NCBI RefSeq assembly: GCF_036785885.1
Contig: NC_092317.1
Location: 7,566,501 to 7,630,500, forward strand
DNA from: Coffea arabica
Taxonomy: Eukaryota; Streptophyta; Magnoliopsida; Gentianales; Rubiaceae
DNA: 64,000 bases
Reading direction: 5' to 3'
The position numbers and the translations under genes were made by a program. Under the pieces are notes generated by a model. It saw only the letters and a list, made by a program, of their open reading frames with translations. It searched no databases and was not told the origin of the DNA. Shown here piece by piece: positions 24,028 to 35,848 of this stretch. Positions within the stretch are counted from its first letter, which is position 1. Every line of letters starts with the position of its first letter.

Positions 24028-27000
24028 ATGGCTCGGGTAGCCAGCACGCATAGGGAGACAGTGAGATCGGACTTCGCCGCAGCCGAGAGGCCCGATCAGG
24101 TCGAAAAAGAGGAAGACTTGTCTTCTAGCCCGGATGAGGCAGCCGTGGATGTTGGCGGGGGTGAACCCTCTCAAGATCCGAGCGAAAGGGGCTCCGAGGT
24201 GGTGTATGACGACACCCTCGGGGTCGAGGTGCCTAGTGTGACAGCCCCACCTTCCCCTAAGGCGAACCAAAGAGGTTAGCGGACTGCCTGCCCAGCTCTC
24301 GCCAGGACTAACGGTGCAGTATAGAGCGATCTTTCACGTTCCGGAACTTATAACGCGCGCAAATAAGGCAAAAGGGCAAAATAACCCAAAATAAAAGAAA
24401 CAAAATCCGGAGTCGGCCATGAATAGTAACCGACTCGTCCGAACCCAACCAAACATCGAATTACATAAACCACATAACATTTAGCTTTTACAAACCAAAA
24501 ATGACATTTAAAAGTGATACAAAAGTCGCTACATATATGGTTTGCCAAAACAAAAGTGAAAACGGCCCTAATGATACATTTAGGGTCCCATTTTATATAC
24601 AATACAAAAGAGTCATTCATCTAGTTCATTCGGCAACCATTTATCAAAATTCATTCCAAAAGAGTCATATTCCTGTAAGGAAAACAAAAGGAACGGGGTG
24701 AGCTAATTGCCCAGTGAGAATACAACTCAAGCAACCAAATTCATGGATACATCAAGTTTAACAGTCCAATTTACCAAAATAAATAAAGCCACACATTAAT
24801 AATGAGGATAAAAGGATACGGGTGGCTCTCAAGAGCCCTTTTCCTCGTTTGAATTCTTGATCGGTCTCATTGACTCTCCGTCAATGTTTGAAAAGTAACC
24901 AACTGTAGACCCACTTAACTTCCATTCCCTTCCTCCTAACATTCCTCAACCGGGCCCGAAATCCAAACGCATGCATTGTGGTATTACTCGAGTATACCGG
25001 AATCGAGAGTCTCTCATACTACACGATTCCATATAACCTTACCCAAGGCTCATTAATTGTCACGACCAAGCCCTTGCTGGCTCGATTCAATCAACTACCA
25101 ATGGGGTTGAGCTCATGGATAACATTTGAAGTCATGTATTTCATTTCATATAACATTTCATGTAAAATTCCAATAACTTTTCAATAACATGCGATACAAT
25201 AAGTGAGAATGATAAAGTACACTCTCACTTCAATTAATTAACATTCAACCTCTCAAGTTCAAATATCAAAGCCATATAATAGCACATAAGTGAGTAGTAC
25301 ACTCACCAAGCTAGCACAATGCGGTTTCAAACACTTTAGTCAAAAGAACGTTGTGCACCACCGTCACGCCCTAAAATCACGCAACAAATGCAATGAGACT
25401 CGATAACGAGTCATATAGCAATGCTAAACACAACCCCAATAGGGTTTCATATGCATAAATGAGCATAATAGCAAACCAGAAATTAGAAAATGGCCTTAGT
25501 CTTGGCCCCAAATAGAAAACTGTTTTGCCCTTATTATGCGGTAATGGTGTAAAATTCTCTACGGTTATCGGATGGGGGTGTAAGACCCACCGTTTTGAAG
25601 CTATGAAACAGGGCTACAACAATGTAGAAGGTCACTCAATCCAGTTCCTAGCTTAACTAGGTCGAAAATGCCAAATACTATACCAGAATTACCAAAACAG
25701 GTTTGCAAATCACACAAAACTGTAATTACTATAACTTAGTCTATACAAGTCCAAATTCCGAAATTCCAAAGGCATATGTTAACTAAGACATCCAGCTACA
25801 TTTCATCAGAAGACACCAACAACTAAATCCAAACCAATTCCAGTCAAAATGGCCAATAACCAGTACAGTTTTCGCATTCTGTCCAAAGCAGAACAGCTAC
25901 AGTAATTTCGTCATAACTCACTCTACACTAGTCCAATTGCCCTGAAATTTTGCAGGCACACTAAAATCATCAATACCTACAACTTTCATGTTTTGAGCAA
26001 AGTCCAATTCGGCCTCTAGCTATGACCTAAAATTTCGGGCAGATTAGGGGTTCATGAACCCTAACTTTTCACAATTCACTTCAAATCCAAAATTGATTGC
26101 ATTTCTCAACAATTCACACCCACTAGAGTCAAAGCCCCTTATTACAAACCATCATACTAGTCCACAACATCAAAATCATATGAAACCATAAAATTCATCA
26201 TAAAATGGAAAACTTCACCAAATCAAGCCAAACCAAGAAATAAATCATATATTCCAACACTCAAGCCACTTCTAAGCATACTATAACCATCATTAGGTGT
26301 AGTAGGGGGGTTCAAGCATCACTTACCAAATAACAAGAGAGAGAGGGATGATGGCCACCTTAGAGCTTCAAACAAACTTCACTAAAACACTTACTATCAC
26401 TAGAAGAAAGGTTTTTATGGAGTAGAATCTAATCTAGGCTTTTGTTTGTAGAAGATTGAAGCATATGGAAGCTTGGAAGTTGAAGAATTTCCTTTCTTCT
26501 TTGCTCAAAGAGAACCGGCCATCAAGGGTGCAAAATGGTGAATTTTGTGCAATTTTTGATATTTAATCCCTTGGTCAAAAAAGTCAAGAAAGTGAATAGT
26601 AATTCTTAAAGTCCAACCAATGAGATTGTGACACTTGTCACACTCATTAAATGCATTCCTATCTTTCTTTTCTCTCTCACATCAATCACTTCACACACAC
26701 TACTTATCTCTTAACACCCGATAAATTTTTCACAGTATCCGAAACTTAACTTTATTGGCTGAATTTTTTTTCCGAACTTTTCGCACTAGTGGGTCCCACG
26801 TCCAATATAGATTCTTAATTTTCTAAAATTTCACCAATGCTAGAAAAATCATTTTAAAACTATAACTGCTCATAAAATCCACTAAGAAAATATTTCTAAA
26901 CCAGAAAATGTAGAAAACATGCAATTAAGGGGAAATAAACCCTAGGAAAATAATTAGGGTTTTACGGGTTCTCACACCTAGGGACGAGGGGGTGTTAGAG

Positions 27001-28952
27001 CCGGCCACACCTCCCGACCTGTCAACGGTAGACTTCGGTCTACTTCCCCAGTACCACAACGTGGTCACTCTTCAAGAAGCTAACGAGGTGATCCGTCGAT
27101 ACTCCTTCCGTCCTCGCTATAGCATCTATCCGCCTTAGGAGCATCAAACAGCTGAGCAGCCCCCAAGGGGAAGAGTGGCTATCTACATTGACCAGCTGGA
27201 AGCCGGGCTGAGGATGCCCACGACGAGATTCTTTCGGGATAGCCTAAGATACTGGGGCGTCCGGATCACCCAGTTGTCTCCTAATGCAGTTCGGATCCTC
27301 ATTGAATTCGAACTACTTTGCCGAGAGCAGGAGATAACTCCCACAGTGACCCTCTTTCGACGCTGCTACACGATCAAGAACAGCGATAAGAAGGGTTGGT
27401 TTTATTTCGGCAACCGAAATAAGTATGTGCCGAAGTTAGTGGTGGATGCTTCCTCTTCAATAAAAGAGTGGAAGCATAACTTCATTTTCGTCCCCGCCGA
27501 GGACTTCCCCAGGGGGTTTTGGTGGAGGCCGCCTACCTCGGTTAAGGATTCCTCTCCTGGTCGTCACGAAGAGGAGAACTTCCGAAAGTTTCTTGGGTCG
27601 GACCTCAAGATCAACTGCTGGGACTACCTCGAAGTGATCCTTGTCGAAGGCGGGATCAGCCGAGTCTTGATCAGCCCGGATCATCCCCCTCATTTCTTTA
27701 CTAGACTTCAGAAATATTGTACTTCTAATTTCGTATCTTTTCATTTTCTTTTACTTCGATTCTAAGTAGTAATATCTTCATCTCCTGCAGTGGTGAGATT
27801 ATCAGACTTGATCACCACGAGCACTGTCGAAGTCGCGAAGAAGCCACAGAAGAGGAAAGCTCCGGGGGAGACTTCGGAGACCCAAAAGAAGAAAACGGCC
27901 ACCTCAACTCGGACTCCCCCCATCGTTGTCATCCTTGAAGAAACCTCCCAAGGTTCCACGATTCCGGAGGGAGTGGTCAACAGAGGTGTCACCATTGCAG
28001 CCCGCCCCCCTGCCGGCCGGGGCAAGCAAGCTCAAGTCCCTGCTGCCGAGGCGCCTGTCATGGGGTCGTCTCTTTGGAATCGGCACTTCATCCTGCCTCA
28101 AGAGGCCGGAGACGACAAGAGGCACCCCTACTGGCGTTGGTGTCTCGAGTGGGATGTCAGCGTCAACGACCGATGCCTGGACCCCAGGGTCGCCCAACAT
28201 CTGCTGGTACACTCCAGCCTGCCGAGGGATAATAACTACGCCAAAAAATTGACTCCCACCGAATTGATGCAGAACACCTCGGTATCATGGGCCTCGACCT
28301 CAGCATTCCTGTCCGAGTTGGTGCAACGCTATACCAACATGCACGAGAACCAAGTTCCCGTCGAGCTTCAGGATAAGGTCTTCCTCCTGGAGAAGAATCT
28401 GAAACTGGCCGAGGAGGAAAAGAAGCTGGCTGAGGAGGAAAAGACACAGCTTCGCAAAGAACGCCTGGTCGAAATGGAGCAGTCCGAGGCCAGCATCAAT
28501 TCCCTGAAGACTGCTTTGGAAGAGGAGAAGAATAGGCGACTTCAGGAGGAGCAGTCTTCCCGGGAGGCCATAGAGAAGGCGGGAAGCTCAGCAGTGGAAG
28601 CTTTCCGTTCATCCGAGGCCTTCACTCGTGAGCTCGGCCAGCTAACCCTGCCTAGCTATATGTTCGGGTACACTTCGGCTATCAATGAGGCGGCTCCCTT
28701 CCTTACCTCGGAACAACTGGACTCCTTCAAGAACAAAGCAAGCTATAACGAGAATGCCCGGGAGCTTTGCGAGCCCGCATGGCTGAGGGGATCCAAGTTG
28801 GAAGAGACCTGATCGAGGTTAGGGAGGAATTTAACAGCGAAATGGCGAATTTTGAGCCCGGACCTGAAGGCGGCGGGGAAGGAGATGACACAACTGCGGA
28901 GAGAACCGGGGCTGACGTGGGCCAAGGGGCTGCCGAGGGAAGGGACTCTTAG
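24028..28952 (+). pseudogene. Additional ORF of the Tat-like element, antisense to gag-pol, disrupted
   Basis: The frame starts at ATG 24028 (MARVASTHRETVRSDF) and runs to 24236, where a 2.7-kb solo LTR interrupts it. It resumes in the same frame right after the element. The conserved block from about 27175 (AIYIDQLEAGLRMP, FFRDSLRYWGVRITQL, GWFYFGNR) matches the plant 'putative gypsy type transposon' domain as I know it. A 72-base stretch 27719-27790 has GT...CTGCAG ends and removing it keeps frame. Beyond it are a basic Ala/Pro/Thr-rich part, a conserved LWNRHFILP region and a coiled coil (about 28370-28580). The lesions are TAG at 27136-27138, the LTR insertion, and a frame change near 28770-28800 after which the tail EVREEFNSEM continues to 28952. 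The undisrupted product would be about 700 residues of unknown function. Confidence 0.8.
24237..26976. mobile_element. Solo LTR, 2.7 kb, copy 2, nested in the Tat-like element
   Basis: It starts TGTGACAGCCCCACC and ends CGGGTTCTCACA, with identical 5-base repeats CCTAG at 24232-24236 and 26977-26981. It is homologous to the solo LTR at 19729-22855, although clearly diverged and about 390 bp shorter. It has no internal coding region. It sits inside the coding sequence of the antisense ORF, and the ORF frame is intact on both sides once one CCTAG copy is discounted, so the insertion is clean. Confidence 0.85.
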
Positions 28953-29185
28953 TAGAGTTCTAGGCCTCGGCGTTTTGTACTTTCAATTTTTTGTAACTGT
29001 TCTTCTTCAGTATTAATATCAATCTTCATTCCTTTTTCTCTATTACCTCTGTCTTCTAACACCTCGCTCTTTTATTCATTTACTACTCGTTTGTCCCCCT
29101 ATTTTCTTTAACATAAATCAGCGGTGTTAAGAAAATAACTAAGTACACGGAATGGGTGTAAGCATCTTCAAATAAGATGCAAGTG

Positions 29186-32100
29186 TCACGAAAAGTACAA
29201 CTTAAGTTTCTCGGCGTGCCAAATTCTAGGTACTAGGGCACCACCTCGATAGACCAACTTATAATACCCGTGTTGGCTAGCTTCAACTACGCGGTACGGC
29301 CCCTCCCAGTTCGGAGCTAGTTTGCCATGGGGTTCAGCTCGGCTAACTGAATTCTTTCGGAGGATGAGATCCCCTGGGATGAACCGGAGGTTTTTGACCC
29401 GGGAGTTGTAATAACTACCTAGGGTTTTCTTGTACGAGGCCATTTGGGCTGCTGCAGTATTTCTCTTCTCCTCGACGAGGTCGAGGTCAGTTCTTCGTTC
29501 ATCTTCATTGGCCTCGGCGGCAAAGGCTGCAATCCTAGGGCTCGAAGTAAGGAACTCCGCAGGGACCACCGCTTCGGATCCATAAGTCAACGAGAACGGG
29601 GTCTCTTGGGTAGCGGTCCTAGGTGTAGTCCGATAAGACCAGAGCATACTAGGGAGCTCGTCTAGTCAGGAGGATCCGAGCTGAGATAGCCTAGTCTTGA
29701 GGCCGTGTAAAAACGTTCGATTGAAGTTCTCGGCCTGAGGATGTCCAACCGAAGTGAAATATTGCTTAATCCCAAGCTCCTCACACCACGCTTTGAAGGG
29801 ATTGTCTGCAAATTGCTTCCCATTATCAGAGATGATCACCCGAGTTAACCCGAAACGACAGATTATGTGCTTCCAGAAGACTTTCTGGATGGCTTGGCCA
29901 GTAATGCTCCTTAAGGCTTTGGCTTCTACCCACTTCGTAAAATAGTTAAATGCCACCACGACATAGGCATAGCCACCTGTGGCCCTCTGGAAGGGGCCAA
30001 TGATATTTGTACCCCATTGCTCGAAAGGCCAAGGAGATGTGATGGGGACCATGAGGTTGGTCGGCCGGTAGTGTTGGGGCGCGTGGTGTTGGCAGGAGGG
30101 GCAACTCAGGACCAATATCTGGGCATCTTGTCGAATGGTTGGCCAAAAGTAGCTAAACAATAAGGCCTTTTTGACCAACATCTGGTGGCCTACGTGTGCC
30201 CGGCACATTCCTTCATGTATATCTCGGAGGATGTTCTCACCCTCCTCGGCAGTGATACAGCGTAGCCACGGGTCGAGATAAGAACGCTTGTACAAGTTGC
30301 CACCTTGAAGCGCGTATCTAGCTGCTTTGCGCTGAACTCTCCTCGCCTCGGCCTTGTCATTGAGAAGAATTCCTTGTTCTAAAAAGCTGATGAGGGGACT
30401 TATCCACGTATCCTCCGAGGTCACCGGATAAACCTTTTCCTCGAGGTACCCTGGCTCGAACAGAACCTCCAAGTGGATCGTCTTGTTGAGCGTGGAAAAC
30501 GCAGTGGAGGCAAGTTTTGACAAGGCATCAGCCCGCCTGTTTTTGGACCGGGGTATCCTTTCGATGTCAAACGACTCGAAGTAGGCGGCCAGTTGATGGA
30601 TTTTAGAAAGATAGCGCTGCATAGTTTCCTCCCTAGTTTCGTATTCTCCCAACACCTGACACACCACGAGTTGGGAGTCGTTGTAAATCGAGATGTGGTA
30701 AGCACCAAGCTTTCGGGCTAACTGCAAGCCCGCGATGAGCGCTTCATACTCAGTTTCGTTGTTCGACGCGGCAAAGTCGAACTGAAGCGCGTAGGAACAT
30801 GTCTCTCCATGAGGGTCTTCGAGGAGCAAATCAGCTTCACTACCATCACTATTGGAAGATCTATCCACATACAAGGTCCATCTTTTTAGCTTGGTGTCAA
30901 TCACAGCGGCGTCTTGGCTCACAGGAAAGGTGAGCTCGGCCAGGAAGTTCGCCAAAGCCTGGGCCTTGATAGCAGTCCGAGGCTCATAGGTTATGTCGTA
31001 CTCCCCTAGCTCAATGGCCCATTTGGTCAGCCGTCCGGACGCTTCGGGACGCGACAGGATCTGCCTAATTGGTTGATCAGTCCGCAGGCTTACAGGGTAG
31101 GCTAGGAAATAAGGTTTCAGCCTGCGGGTCGCGTGGACTAAACCCAACACGAGCTTTTCTGGTCGAGTGTATCGCGTCTCGGGACCTCATAGGACCCGGC
31201 TGACGTAATAAACGGGTACTTGAACACCATCATCCCGGATTAGCACGGCGCTGACGGCCTCATTCGCGACAGACAGGTATAGATACAACTTCTTCCCAGA
31301 CCGAGGTGACATGAGAGTAGTGAGATGGTGGAGATATTCTTTCAGCTCTTCAAAAGCCTGCTGGCATTTCGTGTTCCAAGAAAACTTATTCGCTTTCTTG
31401 AGTACCTTAAAGAAGGGCAAGACCTCAGCTGCAGACTGCGATAAGAACCAGTTCAGGGTAGCCAAGCGTCCGGTCAACCTTTGCACCTCGCGAATAACCT
31501 TCACCTTATCATGATTCGCTTCTATACTCGTCGAGAAACTAGGTACCCCAAGAATTTGCCAGAGATCACCCCGAACATGCACTTTTTAGGATTTAACATC
31601 ATCCGGGTGTCACGGAGGACCCCAAAGACCTCTCTCACGTCGGACAGCATTGCCGAGGTCTCTTTGCTCTTAAGGAGGATATCGTCAACATACGCTTCGA
31701 CATTCGGGCCTATCTGAGCTTTAAAGACTCGGTTGATCAGCCGCTGATAGGTAGTCCCAGCGTTCTTCAGCCCAAAGGATATAGTCGTGTAACAATAAAC
31801 CCCTTGATCTGTGAAGAAAGCTATTTTTTCTTGGTCCTCCTCACTCATCCCTATATGATGATAGCCTTTGAAGGCATCTAAGAAGCAGAGAATCTCAAAT
31901 CCCATCGCCAAATCGACTAGGGTGTCGATTCTTGGTAATGGGTAACAGTCTTTCGGGTAAACTTTATTCATATCGGTGAAGTCTACGCACATCCTCCACC
32001 CACCGGTGTCCTTTTTGACCATTACCGGATTGAAAAGTGAAGTGGGGTATTGGACCTCCTTGATCATCCGCGCTGGCATGAGCTTGTCCAACTCTTCCGT

Positions 32101-33234
32101 TACAGCTTTGCCGCGCTTCGGGCCGAAATGTCTCCTCTTCTGCCTAATCGGCTAGGCTCTCGAATCAACGTTCAGCTCGTGCAGCATTAGTTGGTGAGAT
32201 GCCCCGACCACTTGCTCAGCGGTCCAGGCAAAGACGTCCTGGTACTCCCTAAGAAATTCGATCAACCCGCCCTTGAACGGTTCAGGCAAATTTGTGCCGA
32301 CACGATCGGTTTGATCGGGATTGTTAGGGGCTAAGACAACGTTTTCGACCTCGTCTTCGGTCTCCACCCTTTGAGGCTTCACGGATTGGTAAGGATCAAT
32401 GCAGTCTATTGAGAGGATGTTAGACCTCCTGCCTTCGGCCTTCGGCTCGGGCGATGATGATGACGCGGCCTGCTAAGTAACAAGGTAACATTCCCGTGCC
32501 GCACAGATATCGCTGCTTATCTCGGCGATCCCCGCGGGAGTGGAAAACTTGAACTTTAGGTGGTACGTTGAGTACACAACTCGCAAAGCGTTCAAGGTGG
32601 GTCGACCCATCAGCAGGTTGTAGGGGGAATCAGCCCTAACCACCACGAAATTGACTGAGACAGTTCGACACCGAGTGTGGTGCCCGACTGTTACCATTAA
32701 CGTGACCATTCCCTCGGGGTGGACAACGTGTCCCCCAAATCCCACAAGAGATGTCCTGACCGGGATGAGCTGCTCCCTTGTCAGTTTCAGATTTTCGAAC
32801 GTCCGATAATACATGATGTCTACTAAACTTTCCGGGTCGATGTACACCTTTTTGACGATGTAATTGTTGGTGAGTATTTCGATCACCAAGGTTTCATGGC
32901 TGCTAGATACGGCCGGAACGGGGTCACTCAGGCCATAGGTGATCACCTCGGATAGCCGGGAGCTTGGCTCGGCCTGGTCTGGGTTAGCTTGTCGGTAGAT
33001 CCTCTTCCGAGAGTTTTGGCTGTCACCTCCCGTCGGACCACCAGCTATGGTGTTGATGACTCCAGCGATATTGGGCCCATATCCTGAACCCTGTCCGGTG
33101 GGGCCATAACCGGGGAACCCATCTCGGGGGGGGTCTCCTGGCATCCCTAGGGTCCTCCGGGGGTCGACAGCTGCTTCTACCACCTTGCTTTTCATCTCGG
33201 CGTTGGTCACCGCGATTTTCACGGCGGGAGTCAC
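29186..33234 (-). pseudogene. Decayed pol: protease, reverse transcriptase, RNase H, integrase
   Basis: Reading leftwards on the minus strand there is a protease region (about 33234-32473) whose active-site area reads VYIDPESLVDIMY, altered from the D-S/T-G type. The reverse transcriptase (about 32382-31187) has LDAFKGYHHI, FGLKNAG and catalytic YVDD at 31692-31681. RNase H follows (RWTLYVDRSSN, NNETEYEALIAGL, NDSQLVV, RSKNRRADALSKLAS). Integrase comes last, with an HHCC-type finger (CRAHVGHQM, CPSCQHHAP), a core with WGTNIIGPF where the first catalytic Asp is Asn, SDNGKQF, and a C-terminal part ending VPRIWHAEKLKLYFS. In-frame stops are at 32475-32473, 32154-32152, 31189-31187 and 29668-29666. 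One frame change lies near 31540. The product cannot be made intact. Confidence 0.9.
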
Positions 33235-34603
33235 TCCGATTGTAACTTCCGTCTCGCCGAACGAACTGTTTGAGGTAACCTTGCTTGATGAGACGTTCTA
33301 TCTTCTTTTTGAAATCATTGCAATCCTCCGTCTCGTGCCCGACATCTCGATGGTACAGGCAGTACAGATTAGAATTTCTTCTCTCTTTCTTCCTGCTCAT
33401 CTTCGGAGGGGCTCATCCAAGCCCATTCTGATCCATTACGGACAGTACACGAGATCGGCTGGTGTTCAAGGGGGTCAATTCGGCTTCCGAGACCGGCTGC
33501 TTCCCTTTGGCTATCCTTTCAGAGACGCTCCAACGATCCCGGCCGGGGCTTTGGATACCAACGTTGGGTCCGGTCTCGCCTCTACTTGACTCTCTCCTCC
33601 TGGGGTCAGGCTTCGAACGGGCTACCTGGTCTTCCTTCTTCATGTGGTTGAGGTTTTCGGCTTGTATGCCTTTTTCAACCTTTAACCAGAGGTCTTGGAG
33701 CGTGCGGGGATATTTCTTATGTATCGCAGTGTTAAACGTCCCGGACACAAGCCCGTTAATGAAGGCGGCTATCATCACCTGTTCATTAGGGTCAGGTATC
33801 TGCACGCTTTCGTCTTGAAATCTTTGCACATAAGACCGAAGCGACTCTCCCGGGTTCTGCTGTATGTTCGGCAGATACGTCGAGGTCTTGGTCGTAGGTC
33901 TGGAAGAGACAAAACTGTAGAGAAATCTCTCTACCAATTCCCCTAAGGTGGATATGCTCTTAGGTTCTAGACCCCAGAACCATTTTCGAGCAGTCCCCTG
34001 CAGGAATACTAGAAAAACCTGACAAATCACAGGGTCGGGGATGCAATATAATCGGAACGCCGAGATGAACGCGTGAAGATGATCTTTTGGATCACCTCGG
34101 CCGTCATAGGACGGTATCGTGGGGAGTTTGAAATTTGAAGGGAGCCTCTCCTCGTTGATCTCATCCGTGAAGGGCGGAACCCTCATATAATCCACTCCAG
34201 ACCTCCCCGGGAGTCGAGGTTCTTCGTCAGCTCGCCTTCCTAGTAAACCCCGTGAGAAGGCCTTGGATAAGGACGCAATTTTAGAAATAGCCTTAAACAT
34301 GGCTCGCTTCAAGGTGCTCCTAGCCAAACATCTTCCATCAGATGGATGCTCGGGAGATTCATCTGATTTTCTCTTAGAGGACTCGACTTTTTGTTTGCCT
34401 TGCCTCTTGAAGTACCTTCCTAATTCCTCAAAGACATTTGGATTTTTTGCCACAAACTCCGCCATCTTGGCCATGGCTTCTTCGTTTGCTGGCTGTCTCT
34501 CTGGAGACCCCTGTCCCTCGGCCATGTTCTCTTCTTGGGCCGCAGTGCTCGGCTGAGCCCCAATAGTGAGAACCTTCCTGCTCCTAGAACGCGTGGACTT
34601 CAT
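33023..34603 (-). pseudogene. Decayed gag of the Tat-like element
   Basis: The first ATG on the minus strand is at 34603 (MKSTRSRSRKVLT), 18 bases after the primer binding site; the frame is open from 34639. The retrotransposon gag domain is clear: FTDEINEERLPSNFKLP, SYDGRGDPKDHLHAF, ARKWFWGLEP and YVQRFQDE. A single in-frame TGA at 33415-33413 cuts it, and the same frame goes on with a zinc-knuckle-like CLYHRDVGHETEDC. A frame change around 33180-33234 separates this from the protease frame. Gag packages the element RNA. The basic C-terminal part and the finger fit nucleic-acid binding. Confidence 0.88.
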
Positions 34604-34620
34604 TCTTGGATATTTTCGAG

Positions 34621-34638
34621 TTCCCACAGACGGCGCCA
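34621..34638 (-). other. Primer binding site of the Tat-like element
   Basis: On the minus strand TGGCGCCGTCTGTGGGAA starts two bases after the end of the 5' LTR. Its TGG start pairs with a tRNA CCA end. TGGCGCC-type sites are frequent in plant Ty3 elements. I could not name the tRNA with certainty. Confidence 0.75.
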
Positions 34639-34640
34639 AT

Positions 34641-35190
34641 TGAAGAGGTGATTTTTGGTTGCTCGGGCTTTACCTCACCTGCTGGAGCTATTCTTAGGTG
34701 AGAAATGCAGCTCGCCAGAAGTCACCTGCTCAAGTTTTAAGAAATGCGGGCCTAGATCCCCTGATTCTCCTCCGATGCTCTAGTTAGTTCTTTTAGAGGT
34801 GAAGGTAAAGTTATTGAGTTAGAGAAGGAGCCTTATCCCTTCTTTCTGAGGGGTCCTAGAGGTATTTATATAGAGGGGGAGAGGATTGAGAGGATCCCTC
34901 CCCCTAGGGACTGTCACGCCTAAACTGTCAGCTTTACTTGACAGATTGGAGGCGGCAATAGGTCCCATCAATCGTTCTGACCTCTGGCAGGTGTCAGACT
35001 GTACCTGAACCCGGCCGTCCCATCACCTGACAGGAGCACATGGGTGGAAGACACGTCTTTGACCCCGGCCTTTGGCGGAAGTCATGCCGAGGTGATCCAA
35101 CACTTCGGGAAGTTCGGTCCCTTCAGCGGTCTTAAGCCGTGGCAGAATCGAGGTGTGCGTATTCACGACGAACCGAAATGACCCTTCTCA
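34641..35190 (-). repeat. 5' LTR of the Tat-like element, with TATA box
   Basis: This 550-bp LTR is the partner of 23036-23586. On the minus strand a TATA box CTATATAAATA lies at 34873-34863 and would start gag-pol RNA. Its right edge abuts the TSD ACAAG (35191-35195). The matching TATA in the 3' LTR carries a one-base insertion (ATATGAG instead of ATAGAG). Confidence 0.93.
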
Positions 35191-35719
35191 ACAAGTAAGG
35201 ACAATTCTTATCTTAGATCACTCAACACATCATAAAATTTGTAAATCAACAAGAAACAAGTGGAGAACCATGTAGTACTAAATAAAACTATAGATATACC
35301 GTTAAATAACATATTATCACAAGATTCACAACTACAACTCCTTGCAACGGCCAATATTCTTTCTTGCATTTTCCATGCAAAAAGATCATGTTAAACAATA
35401 ATGGGAAAGAAGCCAAAACCTGATAAATTGTTTAATATTCTAATATTTGGTTTAAGCTGAAGTGTAACAACTAAGCAACCAAAACCCGAGCTTCGTTGAA
35501 ATCAATTTACCTCAACCTATCTCGAGTGTTATAATTAGAATGAGTTCTCATTCATACACAATAGAATACATCTAAAAAGGGTTTGGCTGACACTCACTAA
35601 GAGCTTTTATTTTATTTTTTCATGAAATATAATTTGGGAAAATATCTGTAGAGAGTGCAATAAATGTACATAATAAATTAGGTATAGTTTAGATATACTA
35701 ACGAGAATAAGTATGGGAG

Positions 35720-35848
35720 ATTCCTCAGAATATAGCTCTTTCCGAAAAAAAAATCCGTCAAATATGATTATTTGGAATGTGTGTATAAATCTATTCCTCA
35801 GACATATTTGATGGGTTTTTTTTTGGAAAGAGCTATATTCTAAGGAAT
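35720..35848. repeat. Hairpin-forming inverted repeat, 129 bp
   Basis: The left arm contains ATTCCTCAGAATATAGCTCT followed by TTCC and an A-rich run, then ATCCGTCAAATATG. The right arm contains CATATTTGATGGG, a T run and GGAAAGAGCTATATTCTAAGGAAT. The arms (about 47 nt each) pair with few mismatches around a loop of about 35 nt. It could be a small MITE or a young microRNA/siRNA hairpin; no target duplication was identified. Confidence 0.75.

Larger units (their letters stand above)
23036..35190 (-). mobile_element. Tat-like Ty3/gypsy LTR retrotransposon, complete but decayed
   Basis: A 12.2-kb element is bounded by two LTRs (551 and 550 bp) and by the 5-base target duplication ACAAG at 23031-23035 and 35191-35195. 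Gag-pol reads on the minus strand in the order gag, protease, reverse transcriptase, RNase H, integrase, which is Ty3 order. A primer binding site TGGCGCCGTCTGTGGGAA follows the right (5') LTR. An extra plus-strand ORF lies between integrase and the left (3') LTR. Extra ORFs in this place, often antisense, are known in the plant Tat lineage, which supports that assignment. The LTRs differ at about 30 positions in my hand alignment (about 5-6%), mostly transitions, so insertion is a few million years old at usual plant rates. Nonsense codons and frameshifts make it non-autonomous now. Confidence 0.93.

Noticed and set aside
24001-24270. Minus-strand frames opposite the additional ORF
   Set aside because: They mirror the GC-rich coding strand of the plus-strand ORF. 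The plus strand has the domain, TATA box and coherent frame.
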